A DNA stretch of 64,000 bases from Vicingaceae bacterium (GTDB lineage: Bacteria; Bacteroidota; Bacteroidia; Flavobacteriales_E; Vicingaceae), in NCBI GenBank assembly GCA_018402765.1, contig JAGYIE010000002.1:186001-250000 (forward strand), read 5' to 3'. Each line of letters begins with the position of its first letter. Positions within the stretch are counted from its first letter, which is position 1. Positions 28,355 to 35,450 of the stretch are shown here, piece after piece. The translations under genes were made by a program, and so were the position numbers. The notes below the pieces were generated by a model. That model was not told where the DNA came from. It did no database searches and was given only the letters and a program-made list of their open reading frames with translations.

Positions 28355-30409
28355 ATGAAAAAATCAAATCGGCCTCTATTTCTCTTATTCTTTCTTCCCG
28401 TCTTAATAGGCTATATCTATTGGGATAGTATTGGATACGACTTCTTGATCAACTACGATGATGACGTATTGATATTTAATAACTTATATGTAAATAACTT
28501 TTCTTGGAGCTTAGTACCAAAACTGTTTAGCAGCTATATAGAAGGGCTTTATCATCCATTGACTACGTTAACTTGGGCAGCAGATTGGACTATAGGAAAT
28601 GGTGATGCATCCGTTTTTCATATCACTAACCTATTGTTTCACTTATTAAATAGTATACTCGTTTTTAAATTGATTAAGCACTTAGGAAAACATACAGAGG
28701 TAGCAGTTATTTGCTCTTTACTTTTTGCGGTTTCTCCCATGGCCGTTGAAAATGTAGCTTGGCTCAGCAGCCGTAAAGATTTGGTCTATGCTTTTTTCTA
28801 TCTCAGTGGATTGGTCATATATTCCTCCACAAATTTAAAAAGTAGCCTAAAGTATCTGTTGACTTCCCTAGCATTTCTATCGTCATTATTGAGTAAGTCA
28901 GCAGCAGTTACCTTTCCAATCGCATTACTATTGATCGATTATTACAATGGCAAACCATTAAAAATAAAAGAGCAATGGAGTAAACTCCCACTAATTTTAC
29001 TTTCTGTAGTTTTTGGAATTATCAATATAAAAGCGCAACAATCCATTGATTTTATTCAGGATATGGAAGAATACACCATAATTGAGCGGATAGGTATGGT
29101 GAGCTATTCTATTTTGTTTTACCCAATTAAAAGCTTGTTACCTTTTGAGCTTTCTGCAAAGTACTTTTACCCTATAAGCGGACAACTTTCGATTATTTAT
29201 TACTTAGCTCCATTAGCATTAATTGCAATAGGAATTGCAATTTTTAAATATGGCAAAAAACATCCACTAGTACTTTTTGCGGCGGGTTTTTATTTGCTAC
29301 ACATTGCATTGATTATAAAAATAATCCCCACGGGAAACGACTTAATCAATGAGCGCTACGCTTATATAGCAAACATTGCCTTATTCTTTTTACTAAGTCA
29401 TTCCTTTGTTTCCGCGGAAAAAATTAGCAATTCAATTTTCTTTTCCGGAGTAGCATTGGTTATTATTTCTTTCTCTATCATTTCTAAAAGCAGGACAGAA
29501 GCATGGGAAAGTAGCCAATCCTTATGGACGAATGTAATTAATCAATATCCAGATAGAGGAATTCCATATAACGAAAGAGGTCAAGCCTACTTTTTAGCTG
29601 ATAATTTTGATGCTGCGTTTATAGATGTGAATAAAGCGATAGAACTGAACCAATCACTTGATTTAGCATACACTAACAGAGGAAATATTTATTTAAAAAG
29701 GAATCAAGCTGAAGAAGCTATCGAAGATTTCACCAAAGCTTTAGATTTAAAAGGAGTAGATCCACTAATTTACTCCAATAGAGGAACTGCCTACATGACC
29801 ATTGATAGTTTAGACTTAGCAATAGCTGATTTTACAAAAAGCTTGGCGCTAGATAGCACTATGGCAGAAACGTATAATAGTAGAGCAATCCTTAAAGCAA
29901 AGTTAACTGATTATAAAGGAGCCATTGCAGATTTTAGTAAAGCACTAGCTATAAACCCTAACTATATTGGAGCATATAAAAATAGATCATTGGCTTACTT
30001 TTATATTGAAGAAAATGAAAAAGGAATTGCCGATATGGATACCTATCAGCAAAAAGACCCAATGGATGAGCGTAAATATATTATTTACAAAGGAAGACAG
30101 TTAAATAATTTGGGCGCTAAAGAAGAGGCACTGCAACATTTTAACGCTGCAATAGCCAACAATCCTAAAAATGCAGAGGCAATTTATTATCGGGCTGATG
30201 TAAAAATAGCTTTAGGAAATTTAGAGGGAGCCATTGATGACTATCTTAAAGTAATCGACCAAATACCTTCAAATAGCAGTGCTCACAATAATTTAGCAAA
30301 CGTATACTACACATTAAATCAAAAAGAAAAAGCATGCTTTTCCTGGCAAACTGCAGCAGGATTAGGTAGCAAAGCTGCAGCTGCATCAATGGAAAGTAAA
30401 TGTTTTTAA
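28355..30409 (+). CDS. Polytopic membrane protein with C-terminal TPR repeats (TMTC-like)
   Basis: A 684-residue protein in two halves. Residues about 1-385 are a membrane domain with about ten hydrophobic segments and a first loop motif INYDDDVLIFNN plus GLYHPLTTLTWAADW, resembling GT-C-type O-mannosyltransferases of the TMTC group. Residues about 395-684 are around eight TPR repeats (for example AYTNRGNIYLKRNQAEEAIEDF, NYIGAYKNRSLAYF), probably exposed to the periplasm. Eukaryotic TMTC proteins with this layout are O-mannosyltransferases; the bacterial ones are uncharacterised. The ORF track starts at a GTG seven codons upstream, but I prefer the ATG at 28355, which gives MKKSNRPLFLLFFLPV. 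It is divergent from the glycosyltransferase block, which could supply a polyprenyl-phosphate sugar donor. Confidence 0.82.
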   Translation: MKKSNRPLFLLFFLPVLIGYIYWDSIGYDFLINYDDDVLIFNNLYVNNFSWSLVPKLFSSYIEGLYHPLTTLTWAADWTIGNGDASVFHITNLLFHLLNSILVFKLIKHLGKHTEVAVICSLLFAVSPMAVENVAWLSSRKDLVYAFFYLSGLVIYSSTNLKSSLKYLLTSLAFLSSLLSKSAAVTFPIALLLIDYYNGKPLKIKEQWSKLPLILLSVVFGIINIKAQQSIDFIQDMEEYTIIERIGMVSYSILFYPIKSLLPFELSAKYFYPISGQLSIIYYLAPLALIAIGIAIFKYGKKHPLVLFAAGFYLLHIALIIKIIPTGNDLINERYAYIANIALFFLLSHSFVSAEKISNSIFFSGVALVIISFSIISKSRTEAWESSQSLWTNVINQYPDRGIPYNERGQAYFLADNFDAAFIDVNKAIELNQSLDLAYTNRGNIYLKRNQAEEAIEDFTKALDLKGVDPLIYSNRGTAYMTIDSLDLAIADFTKSLALDSTMAETYNSRAILKAKLTDYKGAIADFSKALAINPNYIGAYKNRSLAYFYIEENEKGIADMDTYQQKDPMDERKYIIYKGRQLNNLGAKEEALQHFNAAIANNPKNAEAIYYRADVKIALGNLEGAIDDYLKVIDQIPSNSSAHNNLANVYYTLNQKEKACFSWQTAAGLGSKAAAASMESKCF

Positions 30410-30685
30410 TGGTTAATTTTCAATTGTTAATCACTGAATTGCTCCACCATTCAACTTAGCAATGAATTAAATCATCACAGTCGTAGAGGAATACGGATAG
30501 CTTGGAAACGTAGCCTGATAGCAAAGACTTGCAGTCCGTGAAAATTAGTATGAAGAAAAGAGAGTAGTGTTAAGCCGATTATTCTAACGTATAAAACTAA
30601 ACAGTTAATTTATACAAGAATTCAAGTCGTCCCAGAAATAACACACGAATGAAAACGCCTTTGCGCACAAAAAAGAATTTTCATT

Positions 30686-30725
30686 TTTTCTGCAGCGTTA
30701 CGATGCATCATAACGCTACAGAAAA
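30686..30725. repeat. 40-base near-perfect palindrome
   Basis: Two 20-base arms, TTTTCTGCAGCGTTACGATG and its complement, meet with no spacer. They differ at only two positions, and both become G-U pairs in a minus-strand transcript. The central GATGCATC is itself a perfect palindrome. No T run follows on the plus strand. Confidence 0.85.
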
Positions 30726-30912
30726 GTTAATCAGTTCGCACATTACATTTATAAATACAAGTGCTTCTAACATGAAGAGGTAAGTATACTAATAGAAGTT
30801 GAGCCAAAGAATAATGAATAATACAACAGAGAGATTGCACTATTGAACAAACAAAAATAGTTCTTTCAACTTCCATAACCTTTATTTAAATTTCCACTAG
30901 CGAGCAATTGAT

Positions 30913-30936
30913 TAGCTTTGTATCGCATTTAAATGC
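30913..30936 (+). promoter_or_regulatory. rnr -7 element followed by a 12-base palindrome
   Basis: TAGCTTTG at 30913-30920 fits TAnnTTTG and is followed 4 bases later by the perfect palindrome GCATTTAAATGC (30925-30936), around the expected transcription start. The palindrome could be a repressor site. The rnr ATG is 24 bases further on. Confidence 0.4.
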
Positions 30937-30960
30937 AATTAAATTTTAAAATCACGCCGA

Positions 30961-33102
30961 ATGGCTCACAAACGAAAATACCAACCGCCTTCTAACGTTA
31001 AAAATTACTCCAAATCTATTTTGGAAATCTTTAGAAGCGAACCATCTAAAATATTCAACTACAAACAAATATCAAAAAAACTTGACATTAATAAGCCATC
31101 AGTTAGAAAACTGGTGAGTAAAATGATGTATGAGTTAGCGGATGCCGGAAAGTTAGAAGAAATAGACTTAGGTCGATTTATCATTACAAAACGCGCGAGA
31201 GAGGTTATTATCGGAATTGTAGATATGACGAGTACAGGGGCTGCTTATATTGTCCCAAACGCTGAAGACATAGACGATATTTATGTATCTTCAAATCATA
31301 CTGCTAACGCTATGAATGGCGATGAAGTGGAAGTTGCGATATTGAAAGTAAAAAAGAGCGGCAAAGCTGAAGGAGAGATCGTTCATATCTTAAATAGAGC
31401 AAAAACAGAATTTGTAGGTACCGTTCAAATGAATAAGAACTTTGCATTTGTAGTGCCAGATGATAGAAAAGTACCTGCTGATATTTTTATCGATAAAGAC
31501 AAACTAGGCGATGCAAAGGACGGTGAAAAAGTAGTTGCTAAGATGACTGATTGGCCGCAAGGGGCTAAAAATCCATTTGGCGTAATTATAAAAGTATTGG
31601 GAATGCCAGGTAATAATGATACCGAAATGCATTCTATTTTAGCTGAGTACGGTTTACCTATTCACTTTCCTAAAAAAATAACAGAAGCAGCTGATAAAAT
31701 AGACACCAAAATAACGTCAAAAGATATCAAAGAGCGTCGGGATTTGAGAAAGGCAATCACCTTTACAATAGACCCTTATGATGCAAAAGATTTTGATGAT
31801 GCGCTGTCTTATCAGGTTTTGGATAATGGAAATTTGGAAATTGGTATACACATAGCAGATGTTTCTCACTACCTGCAAGAAGGGTCGGCTTTGGATAAAG
31901 AAGCTTATGAAAGAGGAACTTCTGTGTATCTAGTCGATCGAGTAATACCGATGCTGCCTGAGGTACTTTCTAATTTTGCTTGTTCATTAAGACCTAATGA
32001 AGATAAGTTGTGCTTTTCTGCAATCTTTGAAATGGATAAAACAGGCAAAGTATATACGGAATGGTTTGGAAGAACGGTAATTCATTCAGACAGAAGATTT
32101 ACTTACGAAGAAGCACAAGAGCGAATTGAAACGGGTAAAGGAGACTTTGCTGAAGTTATTCTTGAACTAGACCACATAGCCAAAAATCTAAGGGCAGAGC
32201 GTTTCAAGCACGGTTCCATAGATTTTCATCAGCTAGAAGTGAAATTTGAATTGGATGAAAAAGGTGCTCCAATAGGTGTTTTCTTGAAAGAACAAAAAGA
32301 TGCGCATAAACTTATTGAGGATTTTATGCTATTGGCAAACAGAAGAGTGGCTGCCTATATTGGCGATTCATCTAAGCAAAAGCCACGTCCATTTGTTTAC
32401 AGAATTCATGAAAGCCCTGACCCTGAAAAGTTAGAATTATTTGCAGGATTTATTAAAAAATTCGGTTACGGAATAGATGTAACATCTCCAAAAGGAGTGA
32501 GCCGTACCATGAATAAACTGATGGCTGATGTTAAAGGAAAAGGTGAAGAGCAGTTGATTTCTACTTTAGCTATTCGAACCATGTCTAAGGCCATCTATTC
32601 AACCAATAATGCTGGGCATTATGGATTAGGATTTAAATACTACAGTCACTTTACGTCTCCCATCAGAAGATATCCTGACGTAATGGTGCACAGACTACTA
32701 CAAAAGTATCTAGATGGTGTAAAAGGGGCTAATATAGAAGCTTTAGAGGACCAATGTAAACACACATCTGCTAGAGAAAAATTAGCAACAGAAGCAGAAA
32801 GAGCCTCTATAAAATATAAACAAGTAGAGTTTATGAAAGACAAAGTTGGAGAAATTTTCACTGGAGTTATTTCAGGAGTAAGCGACTTTGGAATTTTTGT
32901 AGAGGTAAATGAGACAAAATGTGAAGGATTGGTACGATTAAAATCCATGACTGATGACTTCTTCTTCTTCGATGAAAAAGACTTTGCTGTAAAAGGTCGA
33001 CGAAATAAAGCCGTATTACGTATGGGTGACGAAGTCACTATTAAGGTATTACGAGCCGATTTGTCAAAGAAACAACTTGATTTTGATTTAGTTGACTTTT
33101 AA
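30961..33102 (+). CDS. rnr: Ribonuclease R
   Basis: A processive 3'-5' exoribonuclease of the RNase II/R family that degrades structured RNA. The 713 residues show an N-terminal winged-helix segment (about 10-80, FNYKQISKKLDINKPSVRKL), two cold-shock/OB domains (about 85-230), the RNB catalytic domain with the metal-binding motif DPYDAKDFDDAL (about residue 271) and the SHFTSPIRRYPDVMVHRL signature, then a C-terminal S1 domain (about 632-713, GEIFTGVISGVSDFGIFVEV). The Lys-rich tail of E. coli RNase R is missing, as usual in Bacteroidota. The ATG starts MAHKRKYQPP. It appears monocistronic. Confidence 0.97.
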   Translation: MAHKRKYQPPSNVKNYSKSILEIFRSEPSKIFNYKQISKKLDINKPSVRKLVSKMMYELADAGKLEEIDLGRFIITKRAREVIIGIVDMTSTGAAYIVPNAEDIDDIYVSSNHTANAMNGDEVEVAILKVKKSGKAEGEIVHILNRAKTEFVGTVQMNKNFAFVVPDDRKVPADIFIDKDKLGDAKDGEKVVAKMTDWPQGAKNPFGVIIKVLGMPGNNDTEMHSILAEYGLPIHFPKKITEAADKIDTKITSKDIKERRDLRKAITFTIDPYDAKDFDDALSYQVLDNGNLEIGIHIADVSHYLQEGSALDKEAYERGTSVYLVDRVIPMLPEVLSNFACSLRPNEDKLCFSAIFEMDKTGKVYTEWFGRTVIHSDRRFTYEEAQERIETGKGDFAEVILELDHIAKNLRAERFKHGSIDFHQLEVKFELDEKGAPIGVFLKEQKDAHKLIEDFMLLANRRVAAYIGDSSKQKPRPFVYRIHESPDPEKLELFAGFIKKFGYGIDVTSPKGVSRTMNKLMADVKGKGEEQLISTLAIRTMSKAIYSTNNAGHYGLGFKYYSHFTSPIRRYPDVMVHRLLQKYLDGVKGANIEALEDQCKHTSAREKLATEAERASIKYKQVEFMKDKVGEIFTGVISGVSDFGIFVEVNETKCEGLVRLKSMTDDFFFFDEKDFAVKGRRNKAVLRMGDEVTIKVLRADLSKKQLDFDLVDF

Positions 33103-33179
33103 AAATTATTTTTTGCGAAATAAATAGCTAGTATCTATTTTTTCTCTAATTTTGCCGCCCAATTTAAGAGAAATAAAGA

Positions 33180-33749
33180 ATGGACGAATTAGATATCAGA
33201 GAAATCGCTACTGCAAGCATGGTTTTGTTTGCAGTTATTGACATCGTTGGGTCTGTTCCAATCATTATTGACTTACGTCAGAAAGTGGGTAAAATAAAAT
33301 CTGAAAAAGCAAGTATTGTTGCTTTATTCATAATGGTTTTATTCCTTTTTGTTGGGGAATCCATTTTGAGTTTAATCGGTATTGATGTAAGTTCATTTGC
33401 GATTGCAGGTTCTTTTATTATTTTCTTTTTGGCTTTAGAAATGATTTTGGGCATTCGCCTATACAAAGACGACATTCCCGAAACAGCATCAATTGTTCCA
33501 ATTGCATTCCCACTTATAGCGGGAGCAGGAACAATGACATCGTTACTATCGCTAAGAGCGGAATTCGCAGTAATTAATATTATTGTGGCTATAATTCTAA
33601 ATATGATTGTGGTTTATGCAGTTCTTAAATCATCTAGTTTGATTGAGCGCATCTTAGGCCCTGGAGGAATAGCCGTTTTAAGAAAGATATTCGGAATAAT
33701 TTTATTGGCAATAGCCGTAAAATTATTCCGAACCAATATGGGGGTATAA
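33180..33749 (+). CDS. MarC family integral membrane protein
   Basis: A 189-residue inner-membrane protein with six hydrophobic segments. Family marks are FAVIDIVGSVPIIIDLRQK near residue 18, the loop around LGIRLYKDD, PIAFPLIAGAGTMTSLLSL near 106, and RKIFGIILLAIAVKLF at the C-terminus. MarC/UPF0056 proteins have no established transport substrate; the early link to multiple antibiotic resistance was not upheld in E. coli. A TAATTTTG -7-like element lies about 20 bases before the ATG, and a strong terminator follows the gene, so it is probably a single-gene unit. Confidence 0.92.
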   Translation: MDELDIREIATASMVLFAVIDIVGSVPIIIDLRQKVGKIKSEKASIVALFIMVLFLFVGESILSLIGIDVSSFAIAGSFIIFFLALEMILGIRLYKDDIPETASIVPIAFPLIAGAGTMTSLLSLRAEFAVINIIVAIILNMIVVYAVLKSSSLIERILGPGGIAVLRKIFGIILLAIAVKLFRTNMGV

Positions 33750-33797
33750 TAAATAGTTAGATTAAGTTAGTAGATTAATTAGTTTTTAGTGTTTTAG

Positions 33798-33833
33798 CAG
33801 CCGCAAGTCCCCCTACTTGCGGCTGTTTTTTTT
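33798..33833 (+). terminator. Strong intrinsic terminator after the MarC gene
   Basis: Perfect 11-bp stem CAGCCGCAAGT/ACTTGCGGCTG with a 6-base loop, followed by eight T. Confidence 0.93.
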
Positions 33834-33906
33834 GAGCTAATTCCATACAAAAATGAAATCGAAAAGATGATTGGCCACAACTCTGATTTTAGGCATTGCA
33901 ATAAAA

Positions 33907-33937
33907 AAGCCTTACCACATAATGAATGATAAGGCTT
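33907..33937 (-). terminator. Intrinsic terminator after the 33959-34810 lipoprotein gene
   Basis: On the minus strand AAGCCTTA pairs with TAAGGCTT around a 15-base loop and is followed by a T run (TTTTATTG). It starts 21 bases after the stop codon. Confidence 0.8.
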
Positions 33938-33958
33938 ACTAGTATATCTGTTATAATT

Positions 33959-34810
33959 TTAACTTTCAGTTTTCTTTATTAGTGTAATTCTTCGTTCACC
34001 TGAATCGTTAAAAGGACCTTCAATAGGGTTACCTGCGGCATCAACCAATACAATTCTAAATGTATTTTCACCCTCAGGAAGCCCTTCTACAAAATAAGGT
34101 ACCCATTGATCAATTATGAATTCAGTATCGTTTATGGTCAATTTTACTTTATTCCCATCTTTCTGTAAATCTGAATTAACTAGATAAAAATCAACTAAGA
34201 TTTTCTCAGTATCTTTTCCAGTGTATTCACCTTTAGGTCGACTATAAAATAAGTGAGGTGCATTAACATCAAATGCGCTTTCCACATTACCTATAGGGAA
34301 ATTCTTTAGAATAAAAGCTGAGCCATTTTTAATGCTTTCGTGATAAGATCTTGATAAAAATGCAAGGACAACATTATTCCCTTCATTCAACTCTGCTTTA
34401 AAGCTAGGCTCATATTTAGCCAAGTAAGGAGAGTTGTTTAAGATATAATGTATGTGTTGACCCTTTTGTGAATTTGCACAGTGACGCATACCAGTATCTT
34501 CTGTCTGAACAGCCAATTTATAATCTGCAACAGAAAAATCGAATTGAACTTCGCCAGCCTTGAGCTTAGCTCCTTCCACTGGCGCTGTTAAGCTTAACTT
34601 AGCATTTGGAAAATCTTTTGCTATATCAGCCACATAGAGTTTGAGTCCATCTTTCCTTATTACTTCCGATGCTTTCACCTCTTCTATTGGCGTCAAGGTG
34701 GTATCTTCTTCTATATCAGCAATAGCTTGTTCTGATTTGTTTCCACCACAAGCTACCAATAAAAACACACTTGCAATTGCTCCTACTTTAATCAGTTGTC
34801 TGTTCAGCAT
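33959..34810 (-). CDS. Periplasmic lipoprotein of unknown function
   Basis: A 283-residue lipoprotein: signal sequence with lipobox LLVAC (lipidated Cys at about residue 21) followed by GGNKSEQ and an acidic linker, so probably outer-membrane attached. The mature part looks like two beta-sandwich units. The first contains GQHIHYILNNSPYLAKYEP and LNEGNNVVLAFLSRSYHES, which recall small bacterial domains where a His-containing motif sits in a beta-rich fold; the second contains DFYLVNSDLQKDGNKVKL and GEYTGKDTE. Similar Bacteroidota proteins have been given names such as phosphopeptide-binding protein without evidence I know of. It starts 10 bases after the biotin carrier gene and is probably cotranscribed with it, an odd pairing of compartments. 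Confidence 0.75.
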   Translation of the reverse strand: MLNRQLIKVGAIASVFLLVACGGNKSEQAIADIEEDTTLTPIEEVKASEVIRKDGLKLYVADIAKDFPNAKLSLTAPVEGAKLKAGEVQFDFSVADYKLAVQTEDTGMRHCANSQKGQHIHYILNNSPYLAKYEPSFKAELNEGNNVVLAFLSRSYHESIKNGSAFILKNFPIGNVESAFDVNAPHLFYSRPKGEYTGKDTEKILVDFYLVNSDLQKDGNKVKLTINDTEFIIDQWVPYFVEGLPEGENTFRIVLVDAAGNPIEGPFNDSGERRITLIKKTES

Positions 34811-34820
34811 TTTTCTAATT

Positions 34821-35339
34821 TTATTCGAAAGTGATTAATACTTGATTTTTTTCAACAGCAACACCTTTCTCTACCTCAATAGATTTAATGATGCCGTCAG
34901 TAGGGGACTTCAAAACATTCTCCATTTTCATAGCTTCTAAAACCATTAATGCTTCTCCCGCAGAAACTTCTTGACCAACAACAACATTTGTGTTTAAAAC
35001 TAATCCGGGCATCGGCGCTTTTAGCTCATCAACTTTAGCAGTATTGAGGTCGTCCATGCCCAACTGGTGAAGCAACAGGTCAAATTGATCTGCTATTTTT
35101 AACGGTATCTTTTTACCGTTTACTTTTATTAAGAAGGTTTTGGTCGTGTTATCTCTTTCTAAAAGTTCTATCCTATAGGATTTATTATCTTTTATTACAT
35201 GATAAGTAGTGTCATTAATTGCAGCCACCTCCCAGTTGAAAACTTCCCCATTAATCAAGCCAGACATTAAGTCATTATTCTCAAATTGAACCGTATGCGC
35301 TATTTCTTTCTCTGTATGGATTATTAATTCTTGTGTCAT
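34821..35339 (-). CDS. Biotin carboxyl carrier protein (acyl-CoA carboxylase/decarboxylase type)
   Basis: A 172-residue protein whose last 70 residues are a biotinyl domain with the attachment motif EAMKMENV, preceded by PMPGLVLNTNVVVGQEV. The N-terminal 100 residues (about 20-95) form the small beta domain that links biotin carriers to acyl-CoA carboxylases of the propionyl/methylcrotonyl type. It differs from the accB gene at 52751, which has the EAMKLFNE motif and a Met/Gln/Pro-rich linker and belongs to acetyl-CoA carboxylase. No carboxylase or carboxyltransferase gene is adjacent; those subunits must be encoded elsewhere. It is first in a two-gene unit with the downstream lipoprotein. 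Confidence 0.9.
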   Translation of the reverse strand: MTQELIIHTEKEIAHTVQFENNDLMSGLINGEVFNWEVAAINDTTYHVIKDNKSYRIELLERDNTTKTFLIKVNGKKIPLKIADQFDLLLHQLGMDDLNTAKVDELKAPMPGLVLNTNVVVGQEVSAGEALMVLEAMKMENVLKSPTDGIIKSIEVEKGVAVEKNQVLITFE

Positions 35340-35343
35340 ATAA

Positions 35344-35351
35344 CAAAAGTA
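35344..35351 (-). promoter_or_regulatory. -7 element directly before the biotin carrier gene
   Basis: Minus-strand TACTTTTG fits TAnnTTTG and ends only 4 bases before the ATG, so the transcript would be nearly leaderless. No -33 TTG was seen; chance occurrence in AT-rich DNA is possible. Confidence 0.3.
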
Positions 35352-35450
35352 AAATTTTTTAATGGATTCATCTCTTCTATCCCTAAATGTTTGAAAATCC
35401 CTAAAGTTTAGCCAACTTTGACAGTTAATATTTTTTAATGTAAAAGTAAT

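Larger units (their letters stand above)
30410..30960. other. 550-base gene-poor region before rnr
   Basis: No convincing protein gene lies here: all frames are broken by stops. It holds a 40-base palindrome (30686-30725), a segment that can fold through GAAGTTG/CAACTTC and AAAGAA/TTCTTT pairing (about 30796-30873), and the rnr promoter region at its right end. The stretch 30481-30540 is somewhat less AT-rich than its surroundings, which could mean a small RNA or a gene remnant. I recognise no known RNA family (not tmRNA, RNase P, SRP or tRNA). Confidence 0.5.

Noticed and set aside
30481-30545. Possible IS3-type transposase remnant (a HHSRRGI reading resembling HHSDRGI)
   Set aside because: The match is a handful of residues, the key Asp is missing, and no further transposase sequence or terminal repeats are nearby.
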